Assembly: GCF_021608265.1 (NCBI RefSeq)
Contig: NZ_JAKIHP010000002.1
Coordinates: forward strand, 496,001 to 560,000
Source: Flavobacterium wongokense
GTDB taxonomy: Bacteria; Bacteroidota; Bacteroidia; Flavobacteriales; Flavobacteriaceae
Direction: 5' to 3'
Length of the DNA stretch: 64,000 bases
Part shown: positions 26,493 to 35,098 of the stretch, in pieces
Numbering within the stretch: the first letter of the stretch is position 1
Layout: each line of letters starts with the position of its first letter
Notes under the pieces: model-generated
What the model saw: only the letters and a program-made list of their open reading frames with translations
Told to the model about the DNA's origin: nothing
Database searches by the model: none
Translations under genes and position numbers: made by a program

Positions 26493-26699
26493 ATGGAACT
26501 TTATTTCATCATTTTCTGGATTTTGGCTTTAGCCGCTTTGATATTTGGCTTAGTCAACCTGACACTGGGAATAACATACAAAAAATGGAAAAGGATTGTG
26601 ATAGCAGTAGTCAGTTTTGCATTAGCCCGCTATTTTTATTATTTACCCTATGATATTTTCATAGACGGCCTGTCAAATGTTTTGGGAAGCCGCAATTAG
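26493..26699 (+). CDS. Small two-helix membrane protein between the mutase subunits
   Basis: A 68-residue protein with two hydrophobic helices (about 3-28 and 35-50) joined by the basic turn TYKKWKRI, and a short C-terminal tail. It starts 1 base after the mutA stop and ends 10 bases before the mutB ATG, so it is in the operon. I do not recognise the family, and it has no soluble domain that could act on CoA esters. Confidence 0.6.
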   Translation: MELYFIIFWILALAALIFGLVNLTLGITYKKWKRIVIAVVSFALARYFYYLPYDIFIDGLSNVLGSRN

Positions 26700-26709
26700 T
26701 ATTTAAAGC

Positions 26710-28827
26710 ATGAGAAAAAACATCCAACATATAAAAATAAAGTCGGAAGCACAAAATGCTGAGAACAAAGATAGATTTTTGACTGCTGAAGGAGTTGAAC
26801 TCAAGTCGTCTTACACAAATGCCGACATTGAAAACCTCGAACACATCGGTTTCGGAGCCGGCTTTGCACCCAATCTTCGTGGGCCTTATGCAACGATGTA
26901 TGTGCGCCGTCCGTGGACCATTCGTCAATATGCCGGATTTTCTACTGCCGAGGAAAGCAACGCCTTTTACCGAAGAAACCTGGCTGCAGGACAAAAAGGA
27001 TTGTCGGTTGCTTTCGATTTGGCTACGCACAGGGGTTATGATTCCGATCACGAGCGTGTGGTGGGCGATGTTGGTAAAGCAGGTGTTGCGATAGATTCGG
27101 TTGAGGATATGAAAATCCTTTTTGACCAGATTCCATTGAATGAAATGTCGGTTTCAATGACCATGAACGGTGCAGTTTTGCCCATCATGGCTTTTTATAT
27201 TGTCGCTGCAGAAGAACAGGGCGTTGCTCCCGAACTGCTTTCAGGAACGATTCAAAATGATATTTTAAAGGAGTTTATGGTGCGGAATACCTACATCTAT
27301 CCTCCCACGCCATCTATGAAAATCATTGCTGATATTTTTGAATACACCAGCAAATACATGCCTAAGTTCAACTCGATTTCCATTTCGGGTTACCACATGC
27401 AGGAAGCCGGAGCTACTGCCGATATTGAACTGGCGTATACTTTGGCTGACGGATTGGAATACATCCGAACCGGTTTGGCTGCCGGAATGAAAATCGACGA
27501 ATTCGCTCCACGCCTATCCTTCTTTTGGGCAATCGGGATGAATCATTTTATGGAAATTGCCAAAATGCGTGCGGCCAGAATGTTATGGGCAAAACTATTG
27601 AAACAATTTAATCCGAAAGATGAAAAATCATTGGCCTTACGAACGCACTGCCAGACTTCGGGTTGGAGCCTGACCGAACAGGATCCATTCAACAATGTGG
27701 CACGAACAGCCATCGAAGCTGCGGCTGCAGCCTTCGGCGGAACCCAATCCCTACACACGAATGCTTTAGATGAAGCGATTGCACTGCCAACGGATTTCTC
27801 AGCACGAATTGCGAGAAACACCCAGATATTTTTACAGGAAGAAACCAAAATCTGCAAAACCGTAGACCCTTGGGCCGGAAGTTATTATGTAGAAAGCCTT
27901 ACGGCAGAAATCACCGAAAAAGCCTGGGCATTAATTCAGGAAGTTGAAGAATTAGGCGGAATGACCAAAGCCATCGAAGCCGGAATTCCGAAACTTCGAA
28001 TTGAAGAAGCCGCAGCACGCAAACAGGCGCGTATCGACAGCTCTCAGGATATTATTGTTGGGGTAAACAAATACCGTTTGGAAAAGGAAGATCCTTTACA
28101 TATTCTCGATGTGGATAACCAAATGGTCCGCAAACAGCAAATCGAACAGCTCCAGCAAATAAAAGCAACCCGTGATGACGCCAAGGTAAAAGCCAGCCTG
28201 GCAAAATTAACCGAATGCGCTATCAACGGTCAGGAGAATTTATTATCTTTAGCCGTAGAAGCAGCCCGAAACCGAGCCACACTGGGTGAAATCAGTGATG
28301 CATTGGAACAGGTTTTCGGACGCTATAAAGCACAAATCAGAAGTTTCAGCGGCGTGTACAGTAAAGAAATCAAAAACGACCAGAGCTTTGAAAAAGCCAA
28401 ACAATTAGCCGACGCTTTCGCCAAAAAGGAAGGCCGTCGCCCGCGTATCATGATTGCCAAAATGGGCCAGGACGGACACGACCGTGGTGCCAAAGTAGTG
28501 GCAACCGGTTACGCCGATGTTGGCTTTGACGTAGATATTGGACCGCTATTCCAAACCCCACAGGAAGCCGCCAAGCAGGCTGTGGAAAACGACGTACACA
28601 TTTTAGGGGTTTCTTCATTGGCAGCCGGACATAAAACCTTGGTTCCACAGGTAATTGAAGAACTCAAAAACTACGGGCGTGAAGACATTATGGTAATTGT
28701 CGGCGGTGTAATCCCGTCACAGGATTACCAGTTCCTTTTTGACTCTGGTGCCGTTGCAGTCTTTGGTCCCGGAACTAAAATCAGTGATGCTGCGATTAGT
28801 ATTTTAGAGGTATTATTAGAGGATTAA
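26710..28827 (+). CDS. mutB: Methylmalonyl-CoA mutase large (alpha) subunit
   Basis: A 705-residue protein of normal length for the catalytic subunit. The N-terminal barrel has [20 protein letters not shown] and the substrate-contact block [19 protein letters not shown]. The C-terminal B12-binding domain (about 570-705) has the base-off motif DGHDRGAK with its cobalt-ligating His, then [10 protein letters not shown] and GGVIPSQDY. It converts succinyl-CoA and (R)-methylmalonyl-CoA using adenosylcobalamin. The epimerase and the MeaB-type chaperone are not in the window. Confidence 0.97.
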   Translation: MRKNIQHIKIKSEAQNAENKDRFLTAEGVELKSSYTNADIENLEHIGFGAGFAPNLRGPYATMYVRRPWTIRQYAGFSTAEESNAFYRRNLAAGQKGLSVAFDLATHRGYDSDHERVVGDVGKAGVAIDSVEDMKILFDQIPLNEMSVSMTMNGAVLPIMAFYIVAAEEQGVAPELLSGTIQNDILKEFMVRNTYIYPPTPSMKIIADIFEYTSKYMPKFNSISISGYHMQEAGATADIELAYTLADGLEYIRTGLAAGMKIDEFAPRLSFFWAIGMNHFMEIAKMRAARMLWAKLLKQFNPKDEKSLALRTHCQTSGWSLTEQDPFNNVARTAIEAAAAAFGGTQSLHTNALDEAIALPTDFSARIARNTQIFLQEETKICKTVDPWAGSYYVESLTAEITEKAWALIQEVEELGGMTKAIEAGIPKLRIEEAAARKQARIDSSQDIIVGVNKYRLEKEDPLHILDVDNQMVRKQQIEQLQQIKATRDDAKVKASLAKLTECAINGQENLLSLAVEAARNRATLGEISDALEQVFGRYKAQIRSFSGVYSKEIKNDQSFEKAKQLADAFAKKEGRRPRIMIAKMGQDGHDRGAKVVATGYADVGFDVDIGPLFQTPQEAAKQAVENDVHILGVSSLAAGHKTLVPQVIEELKNYGREDIMVIVGGVIPSQDYQFLFDSGAVAVFGPGTKISDAAISILEVLLED

Positions 28828-28834
28828 CCCTTTT

Positions 28835-28860
28835 GTCATTCCCGTGAAGGCGGGAATCCA
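28835..28860. repeat. REP-like palindrome, family F1
   Basis: GTCATTCCCGTGAAGGCGGG followed by AATCCA. The core CCCG-TGAAGG-CGGG is self-complementary. It starts 8 bases after the mutB stop and may act as the end of that transcript, as no other terminator is visible. Confidence 0.75.
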
Positions 28861-28873
28861 TTTAATATAAACC

Positions 28874-29695
28874 ATGGCTATGAAACCCGGTTCAACCAAA
28901 GACATCCGTTTGTTTTTACTATTGATTCCGATTATCAATCTGCTGAATTATTTCCTTACGTATAACAATATTCAGTTCAACGGTTATTTTATCCAAACGC
29001 TTTTAATGGATACGATTCAGGGCTATTTGTGCTGGCTCATCATTCGGTACACTATATTCAAGATTGAAGAAAAAAAGCCTTTGATTGATTTCAGTGTATC
29101 TAGATTAGTCTTTCAACTTGCCGTTACAGTTGTTGTGGGATTGCTTTCGATTATCATCCCAACCGAAATCCTAAACGCGATCTTAAAGGACACGCCGGTT
29201 CCAACCAATTTTTACACCCACGACATTTTCATCTTCCTGATTTGGATATTGGTCATCAACGGTATTTATATAGGAATGTATTATTACGACATCTGGAAAT
29301 CAACCACCACAACCCTCACCGATGAAAGAACCTTAAAGGCAGAAGGTTTTAGTGTCCGTTTGGGAAGCAGGAATATCAAGATTCCGTTAAACGAAATCCG
29401 GGGATTTTACGTAGAAGACAACAGCACCTATATTGTCAATGCTGATTTTAAATCACATATTATTGACAGTTCGCTCGAAAAAGTCGAGGAAACCCTTCCG
29501 GCCGAATTGTTCTTTCGGGTAAACCGAAAATACATCCTGCACCGCGATGCAATAAAATCCTTCAAACGCATCGAAAACAACAAGATTGAGATTGAAACTT
29601 CAATCGAGGATCCTACTCCAACGCAACTTACGATAAGCCGACTCAAAGCTCCCGATTTTAAGAAATGGTTCGGGCAGGACGCCGCTTCGCTCTAA
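28874..29695 (+). CDS. Membrane-bound LytTR-type transcriptional regulator
   Basis: A 273-residue protein (or 271 from the Met at residue 3). Four transmembrane helices (about 12-28, 38-58, 75-95, 112-132) are followed by a LytTR DNA-binding domain (about 155-265) with IKIPLNEIRGFYVEDNSTY, FFRVNRKYILHRDAIKSFKR and the C-terminal strand. There is no receiver domain, so it belongs to the group where the membrane part itself is the sensor or a docking module. Such proteins often regulate nearby exported proteins; the next gene encodes an exported serine hydrolase, but a promoter separates the two. Confidence 0.85.
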   Translation: MAMKPGSTKDIRLFLLLIPIINLLNYFLTYNNIQFNGYFIQTLLMDTIQGYLCWLIIRYTIFKIEEKKPLIDFSVSRLVFQLAVTVVVGLLSIIIPTEILNAILKDTPVPTNFYTHDIFIFLIWILVINGIYIGMYYYDIWKSTTTTLTDERTLKAEGFSVRLGSRNIKIPLNEIRGFYVEDNSTYIVNADFKSHIIDSSLEKVEETLPAELFFRVNRKYILHRDAIKSFKRIENNKIEIETSIEDPTPTQLTISRLKAPDFKKWFGQDAASL

Positions 29696-29778
29696 ACACT
29701 CCGCCTTCCGTTTCGATACATTCGACTGCATTTCAACTCCAAAATTGGTACACTTCGGCAACAAACCCCTTGATTTGC

Positions 29779-29810
29779 TTGAGTTGTGCCCTGGCATGCC
29801 TATACATTTG
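29779..29810 (+). promoter_or_regulatory. Promoter of the serine hydrolase gene
   Basis: TTG at 29779, 21 bases, then TACATTTG, an exact TAnnTTTG match. The -7 box ends 43 bases before ATG 29854. Confidence 0.65.
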
Positions 29811-29853
29811 CCTCAAGTTTCACTCATCAATTAATCATTAAAAAATCAAAATC

Positions 29854-31014
29854 ATGTCAGAACTCAACTTCATCGTAAAAAGGCTAAAAATCATTACCGT
29901 ATTTATTGCATCATTATTCAGTTTTTCCCAATTGGGCTTTGCCCAAGGCACACAAAAAACATTCGAAACCCGAAAAGCAGACGTAATCGAAATCCTGAAA
30001 AAAAATGTAGCCAACGGACTTCCCGGAGCGGCCATTTCATTTTCTTCTCCACAAGGCGATTGGACCTATTCCGAAGGGTATGCCAATCTGGAAAACAAAC
30101 AACCCCTTACCAACGACAACCTGCATTACCTGCAAAGTGTCAGCAAACTGTACATGGCAGTGGCTATCCTAAAATTATCCGAAGAAGGTAAAATCAAGCT
30201 TTCAGACGACATTTCAAAATACCTTGACCCAAAACAGGCAGGATTGTTAACCACAAGAGGCATCACAGTAAAAATGCTGCTCAACCACACCTCGGGAATT
30301 CCGGAATATGCCACAAAGCCCAAATTTGTCACTTTCGTTTTGGAACATCCTCTGCAGACATTTGATGTATGGAATTGCGTTTATATGGTGAAGAACGAAC
30401 CGCTGGATTTTGCTCCGGGAACGCAATACGCCTACTCTAACACCAACTATACTCTCCTATCGCTAATCGCAGACAAAATCACCGGCAACCACGTAAAGTA
30501 TCTGGAAAAGGTAATCTTCAAACCTTTGGGATTGACCCAAACCCACTACCTTACAGCAGCCAATTACAGGAAAATTGAAGGCATAGCTGATTCGTATTGG
30601 GACGTCCTAAACATCGAAAAACCAGCCAACATCACCAACATCCAAAAAGTAAATGTAGCCTCATTGCGTGGCGATGACGGAATCGTATGCGCTACTTCCG
30701 ACGCAGTCAAATTCATGAAAGGCTTGGTACAGGGCAAAATCCTGAAACCCGAAACATTAGCCCTGATGCAGCAATTCGTAAGCAAAGACGGTCGCAAAAG
30801 ATACGGTCTTGGTTTGGAATACTATGACCTCGGAACCACGTACGCCATTGGCCACTCCGGCGGCGGAATTGGCGCCGGCTGTGTCCTGATGTACTTACCC
30901 GAACTCGACAGCTATGTATTCCTCGCTACCAATTTCACCACACTCATCGAAAGCAAAATTTCAACAAAGTGCCAAAGCATCCAGACGGATATTTTGATGG
31001 CGTTGTTTATGTAA
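29854..31014 (+). CDS. Secreted serine hydrolase, class C beta-lactamase/penicillin-binding fold
   Basis: A 386-residue protein with a signal peptide that ends about residue 31 (LFSFSQLGFAQ). The three active-site motifs are visible: SxxK in LQSVSKLYMAV, YxN in YAYSNTNYTLL, and HSGGG in YAIGHSGGGIG at the KTG position. The C-terminal PBP4*-like extension is missing, so it is a single-domain enzyme. The family includes D-alanyl-D-alanine carboxypeptidases, esterases and class C beta-lactamases. A resistance role cannot be inferred. Confidence 0.85.
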   Translation: MSELNFIVKRLKIITVFIASLFSFSQLGFAQGTQKTFETRKADVIEILKKNVANGLPGAAISFSSPQGDWTYSEGYANLENKQPLTNDNLHYLQSVSKLYMAVAILKLSEEGKIKLSDDISKYLDPKQAGLLTTRGITVKMLLNHTSGIPEYATKPKFVTFVLEHPLQTFDVWNCVYMVKNEPLDFAPGTQYAYSNTNYTLLSLIADKITGNHVKYLEKVIFKPLGLTQTHYLTAANYRKIEGIADSYWDVLNIEKPANITNIQKVNVASLRGDDGIVCATSDAVKFMKGLVQGKILKPETLALMQQFVSKDGRKRYGLGLEYYDLGTTYAIGHSGGGIGAGCVLMYLPELDSYVFLATNFTTLIESKISTKCQSIQTDILMALFM

Positions 31015-31029
31015 CTGCCTATTTACTTT

Positions 31030-31055
31030 GTCATTCCGACGAAGGAGGAATCTAT
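31030..31055. repeat. Degenerate REP-like element, family F1
   Basis: GTCATTCCGACGAAGGAGGA then ATC follows the F1 pattern with two changes. It is directly followed by the hairpin at 31057. Confidence 0.5.
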
Positions 31056-31056
31056 G

Positions 31057-31083
31057 CACTCACTCTTAAGTGGGTGTTTTTTT
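31057..31083 (+). terminator. Terminator after the serine hydrolase gene
   Basis: CACTCACTCTTAAGTGGGTG forms a stem with one G-T pair and is followed by seven T. The same sequence, with one loop base changed, forms the terminator at 32421. Confidence 0.75.
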
Positions 31084-31099
31084 GTCTGTCAATACGGTG

Positions 31100-31248
31100 G
31101 AGAAAATGTCGAGGCTGCGTCGACAAAATGTCCAGGCTGCGTCGAAAAGAACTGGAAGCATGTGTCGAGATGAACTTGAAGCATGCGTCGAAAAGAACTG
31201 GAAGCATGCATCGAAAAGAACTGGAAGCATGCGTCGAGAAAATGTCGG
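31100..31248. repeat. Tandem array of about 23-base repeats
   Basis: Four consecutive 23-base units starting at 31140, 31163, 31186 and 31209 share TCGAAAAGAACTGGAAGCAT with a few substitutions. A partial fifth unit follows and two related 22-base units precede it (31100-31143). Because 23 is not a multiple of three, all frames stay open and give artificial Lys/Glu/Arg-rich reading frames on both strands. The gap 31015-31404 holds only this array, two F1 elements and a terminator; I see no gene in it. Confidence 0.9.
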
Positions 31249-31260
31249 CGCAAACTTGTT

Positions 31261-31286
31261 GTCTTTCCCGCGAAGGCGGGAATCCA
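31261..31286. repeat. REP-like palindrome, family F1
   Basis: GTCTTTCCCGCGAAGGCGGG followed by AATCCA, with the self-complementary core CCCGC-GAA-GGCGGG. It ends the tandem array region. Confidence 0.75.
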
Positions 31287-31404
31287 TAAACAGAAATACA
31301 GGTTTCGCGCTTAGTCGTAATCTTATAAACTTTCCTCAAAAAGTGATAAGCCGAAATCTTAATTAAGAAATAACTTTACTGGTAATCCGTAAATAAACTA
31401 AGTC

Positions 31405-32397
31405 ATGGAAACCATAGAAAATTTCAAAAACAGCCTCAGAGGAAAAACAGTAGTTATTACCGGCGCAAGCAGCGGTGTGGGCCGTGCCGCAGCCGAACTG
31501 TTCGCTGCCGAAGGATGCAACCTGGTCCTCGTGGCAAGGGGAAAAAAAGGAGTGGACGAAATCGTCGCCATCTGCAGGGCGCTCGACGCCACCGCTATAG
31601 GAGTCTATGCTGATGTTTCAAAAGCCGAGGATGTGAGTAGGATAGCTGAAGAGGCTTTGCAATTGAGTGGCCGCATCGATGTGTGGGTGAATAATGCCGG
31701 AGTTATGGCGAGTGGAAAGTTTGAAGAGATTCCAATGGAAATCCATGAACAGGTGATCAAAACCAATCTGTTCGGATATATGCATGGCGCCTACGAAGCC
31801 ATTAAAATTTTCAAGGAACAAAACGAAGGAATACTGATTAACAACGTATCCATCGGAGGCTATGTACCGGCACCTTACAGCGCGGTATACTCCGCCACAA
31901 AATATGGCATTAGGGGCATGATGGAATGCCTACAGGGAGAAATCTCCAACAGAAGCAACATCCATGTCTGCAATCTTTTTCCACAGCTGCAAAATTCCAC
32001 CGGAAACCTGCACTCGGCGAAATATTCCGGATTTGACATCCCCATTTCCCCAATTGCCTCCGACCCTTTTACAACAGCCTCAAAAATGATTGCCTTGGCC
32101 AAACATCCAAAAAAAGGCCAGTATCCCGACTTAAAGGCAGCAGTAATCACCAACCTGTACTTGTTGTTTCCAAAGCTCATCATCAATGCGGCATCAGCAG
32201 TCATCCGATATAAAATGAAACACAATGAAAATAAAGACGCTAATCCGGGCAACATCCTGGAAGAGTCTCAAAATCCGCATCGCGTATATGGGAATCCTCC
32301 TTCCGGGTCACCATCAAATAACAATATAGGCCTGGCTGTTCTGGCTGGGGTTGGTTTAGGACTGGGATTGTTGCTTTTGAGTAATAGGGAGGATTAG
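31405..32397 (+). CDS. Short-chain dehydrogenase/reductase with a C-terminal membrane anchor
   Basis: A 330-residue protein. The classical SDR domain (about 14-250) has the cofactor motif VVITGASSGVGRAAAE, WVNNAGVM (NNAG) and the active-site pair Tyr-x-x-x-Lys in YSATKYGIRGM, with a Ser about 12 residues earlier. The last 30 residues include the hydrophobic segment LAVLAGVGLGLGLLLL. A Pro/Ser-rich linker precedes it, so the enzyme may be tied to the inner membrane. The substrate is unknown. The coding sequence looks more GC-rich than its downstream neighbours. Confidence 0.85.
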   Translation: METIENFKNSLRGKTVVITGASSGVGRAAAELFAAEGCNLVLVARGKKGVDEIVAICRALDATAIGVYADVSKAEDVSRIAEEALQLSGRIDVWVNNAGVMASGKFEEIPMEIHEQVIKTNLFGYMHGAYEAIKIFKEQNEGILINNVSIGGYVPAPYSAVYSATKYGIRGMMECLQGEISNRSNIHVCNLFPQLQNSTGNLHSAKYSGFDIPISPIASDPFTTASKMIALAKHPKKGQYPDLKAAVITNLYLLFPKLIINAASAVIRYKMKHNENKDANPGNILEESQNPHRVYGNPPSGSPSNNNIGLAVLAGVGLGLGLLLLSNRED

Positions 32398-32420
32398 GAT
32401 ATTTTCTTAGGTTATATGAG

Positions 32421-32446
32421 CACTCACTTTAAGTGGGTGTTTTTTT
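32421..32446 (+). terminator. Terminator after the SDR gene
   Basis: CACTCACTTTAAGTGGGTG forms a stem with one G-T pair followed by seven T; it is almost identical to the one at 31057. Confidence 0.75.
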
Positions 32447-32477
32447 CGAGAATAGTTAACATCCCAATGTTAAAAAA

Positions 32478-32510
32478 TTTGGTAAAGAATTAATCAACCT
32501 CCTAATTTTT
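32478..32510 (+). promoter_or_regulatory. Promoter of the restriction-modification operon
   Basis: TTTG at 32478, 21 bases, then TAATTTTT, which matches TAnnTTTG except for the last base. It gives a leader of about 40 bases before the methyltransferase ATG at 32557. Confidence 0.55.
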
Positions 32511-32556
32511 TAATACAAAATTCACGAACTTGCAACTCAACTAATTACTGCTTAAA

Positions 32557-33786
32557 ATGAAATTGAAAGAAAGGATATCCATTGATGAATTTGACGATAA
32601 AAAATTTAATGCTCGTTTCGATGAGGATAGTAATAATAAAAAGGCTGTTCTAACACATTATCTACACAACTATCATAATGGAGTTAAAGATCATTTTAAG
32701 AAAGAAGCAGCACATTATTTGAAACAAATCGTTGAATATAAAAACGAAGAAGAAAAGCTAAATTTAGTGGAAGATGTAGCGCTTCAACAATTGTTGTTCG
32801 AGGTAGAAGATGTTCCCTTTCCTACTCCAGAAAAATATGATTTTAAATTTATAGATTTATTTGCAGGGATTGGCGGATTTAGAATTGCTCTACAGAATGT
32901 TGGAGGAAAATGTGTTTATACTAGCGAATGGGATACCAATGCTAAAATAACCTACAGAACAAATTTCGGTGAAGTCCCTTTTGGGGATATTACAAAAGAA
33001 TACACCAAAAATTACATTCCTAAAAAATTTGAAGTCCTATGTGCTGGTTTTCCATGCCAGGCATTTTCCATTGCAGGCTATAGAAAGGGCTTTCACGATA
33101 CCAGAGGAACCTTATTTTTTGATTTAGAAAAAATCATTGAAAAACACAGACCAAAAGTTGTGTTTTTGGAGAATGTAAAAAACCTTGTTTCGCATGACAA
33201 TGGAAATACATTTAAAATTATTTTAGAAATTTTAGAAGATAAACTTGGTTACAAGGCATATACAAAAGTTCTTAATTCTGCTACTCATGCGAATGTCCCT
33301 CAAAACAGAGAAAGGATATTTATCGTTGCTTTTGATCCCAAACAAGTTAAAAACTACGAGAATTTTAATTTTCCAGAACCAATTCCATTAACCAAAACTA
33401 TTCATGATATTTTAGAAAAAGGAAAACAGGCGGATAATCTTTATTATAAAAAAGATCACCAATATTATCCTGAGTTAGTAAAAACAATGACTTCGAAAGA
33501 CACTATTTATCAGTGGCGGAGAGTTTATGTAAGAGAAAACAAAAGTAATGTCTGCCCTACTCTTACTGCAAATATGGGCGCCGGAGGACATAATGTACCA
33601 TTAGTTTTAGACGATTATGGTATTAGAAAACTTACTCCAAAAGAATGTTTTGCATTTCAAGGTTATCCAATGGATAAATATATTTTACCAAATATCTCTA
33701 ACAGTAAATTGTATATGCAGGCTGGTAATTCAGTAACGACTACTTTGATTGAAAGGATAGCCAAACATATTATAAAAGTACTGTAA
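32557..33786 (+). CDS. DNA (cytosine-5)-methyltransferase of a type II restriction-modification system
   Basis: A 409-residue protein. An N-terminal extension of about 95 Lys/Glu-rich residues, which I do not recognise, precedes the C5 methyltransferase domain. Its motifs are FIDLFAGIGGFRIALQ (I, AdoMet), GFPCQAFSIAGYR (IV, catalytic Cys about residue 167), FLENVKNL (VI), QNRERIFIVAF (VIII) and MQAGNSVTTTLIERIA (X). The target-recognition region (about 285-365) is short. The gene is clearly more AT-rich than the surrounding core genes, which suggests transfer. The restriction enzyme gene starts 1 base after its stop. Confidence 0.95.
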   Translation: MKLKERISIDEFDDKKFNARFDEDSNNKKAVLTHYLHNYHNGVKDHFKKEAAHYLKQIVEYKNEEEKLNLVEDVALQQLLFEVEDVPFPTPEKYDFKFIDLFAGIGGFRIALQNVGGKCVYTSEWDTNAKITYRTNFGEVPFGDITKEYTKNYIPKKFEVLCAGFPCQAFSIAGYRKGFHDTRGTLFFDLEKIIEKHRPKVVFLENVKNLVSHDNGNTFKIILEILEDKLGYKAYTKVLNSATHANVPQNRERIFIVAFDPKQVKNYENFNFPEPIPLTKTIHDILEKGKQADNLYYKKDHQYYPELVKTMTSKDTIYQWRRVYVRENKSNVCPTLTANMGAGGHNVPLVLDDYGIRKLTPKECFAFQGYPMDKYILPNISNSKLYMQAGNSVTTTLIERIAKHIIKVL

Positions 33787-33787
33787 T

Positions 33788-35086
33788 ATGAGTATTTGGG
33801 AAAAATATTCTAAAGAAGAGCGTGAGGATTACATCAAATTTTTACAGGTGTATGGTGCATTATCTAATTTGTTTCGTCAGAAACAGGGAGATTTAATTCC
33901 ATATCTTGACTCAAAATTTCAAGAAACTGTTTTCGCTAAAATATTTAAAAGTCAAAATGCTGATATTGGAAATACTCCACATGATGTTGTATCTGTTTTT
34001 GACGATGAAAGAATTGGTATTGGATTAAAAACCTGGATGTCGAGTAAACCATCATTTCAAAAAGTGATGCAGTTGAAACGCAATCAAAATGAGATAAATA
34101 TTTTACTTGAGGCTGGCGATAAAGAAGCTTTAGCTTACAGAATATCGGAAATTAAAAATGAAAAGTTGGAAAGTGACTATTTTCGCTTAGGATTATCAAA
34201 GGATAAAAATATTTATCATTATATCACTCGCGATAAAGGTATTTTTACTGTAAATGAGTGCACATATCCATTGATCGACATTAATAACTTGAAAGACTTT
34301 AATATAGCACCCAATGCCCTTTTATGGTCGGATGGAATTAAAAATTATAAATATACTTTTGGAGATTCTCAAATATGGCAGAAATTCGATTCTTCGAAAA
34401 GCGACACTTTAATACTTCATAAATTTGATGTAAAAATAATTGAAGATCCTTTTTCTTTTTTACTTAAAGCATATTTTAATTTAATTGAAACAGCAGAGGA
34501 AACTAAAGAAGAAATTGTTGAAGCGTATTTGCCATTATATTCTTATGACAGTAAAGAAGTTGAACAAAAATCAGGTTTAAATGCTTGGAATGGTGCCCCA
34601 AAAAGTGGTACAACTCCCAGACCGTTAAATGAAGTTTACATCCCTATTCCTAGAGATTTTCACAAAAAGCATCCTGACTTCTTTACGAAGAATATATTTG
34701 AATTCGAGAAATTTAGGGAAAGTTATTCAGGAAAAGGTAATAAACCAGAAATTAGATTTCACTTAAATTTGCCTAATGGTAAAACTATTCCTTGTTTATT
34801 AACAGGGGACAGCATGAAACATTTTCAATCAGGTAGTCATAATGAAGTAGATGAAAATGGAAAAAAGTATGGACAATCAGCATTAGGTCAATGGCTTTTA
34901 ATAGATGTATTAGGTTTAAATGAACGGAAGTTAGTAACTCGTGAATGGTTACAAAAAAAGGGTACTGACTCTGTTCGTCTGTGGCGAAAAAAAGAGGATT
35001 ATAATACTATAAATATTGATTTTGCACCAGTGGGAGCATTTGAAGCATTCATGAAAGACGAGCCAATTCCACAAGAAGAAGAATAA
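33788..35086 (+). CDS. Type II restriction endonuclease with a B3-like DNA-binding C-terminal domain
   Basis: A 432-residue protein encoded directly after the methyltransferase. The C-terminal part (about 275-425) has EVYIPIPRDFHKKHPDFF, RFHLNLPNGKTIPCLL, GQWLLIDVLGLNERKLVTRE and GTDSVRLW. These match the pattern I associate with B3/EcoRII-N-type DNA-recognition domains of the NgoFVII/NgoAVII group. No phospholipase-D HxK motif is visible in the N-terminal part; instead HDVVSVFDDERIGIGLKTW fits a PD-(D/E)xK nuclease core, which is an inference. The sequence specificity cannot be read. It shares the AT-rich composition of the methyltransferase gene. Confidence 0.82.
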   Translation: MSIWEKYSKEEREDYIKFLQVYGALSNLFRQKQGDLIPYLDSKFQETVFAKIFKSQNADIGNTPHDVVSVFDDERIGIGLKTWMSSKPSFQKVMQLKRNQNEINILLEAGDKEALAYRISEIKNEKLESDYFRLGLSKDKNIYHYITRDKGIFTVNECTYPLIDINNLKDFNIAPNALLWSDGIKNYKYTFGDSQIWQKFDSSKSDTLILHKFDVKIIEDPFSFLLKAYFNLIETAEETKEEIVEAYLPLYSYDSKEVEQKSGLNAWNGAPKSGTTPRPLNEVYIPIPRDFHKKHPDFFTKNIFEFEKFRESYSGKGNKPEIRFHLNLPNGKTIPCLLTGDSMKHFQSGSHNEVDENGKKYGQSALGQWLLIDVLGLNERKLVTREWLQKKGTDSVRLWRKKEDYNTINIDFAPVGAFEAFMKDEPIPQEEE

Positions 35087-35098
35087 AAAAATGAAAAG

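Noticed and set aside
29854..31014. Beta-lactamase as an antibiotic resistance gene
   Set aside because: The motifs fit the whole class C/carboxypeptidase/esterase family, and nothing in the sequence singles out a lactamase.
31140..31248. Possible CRISPR array
   Set aside because: The 23-base units follow each other directly with no spacers, and no cas gene is in the window.
31052..31366. Overlapping open frames of 73-106 codons on both strands downstream of the serine hydrolase gene
   Set aside because: They are made by the 23-base tandem array and the F1 palindromes (which read as FPRRRESI). All frames stay open because of the period, and there is no start signal or family similarity.
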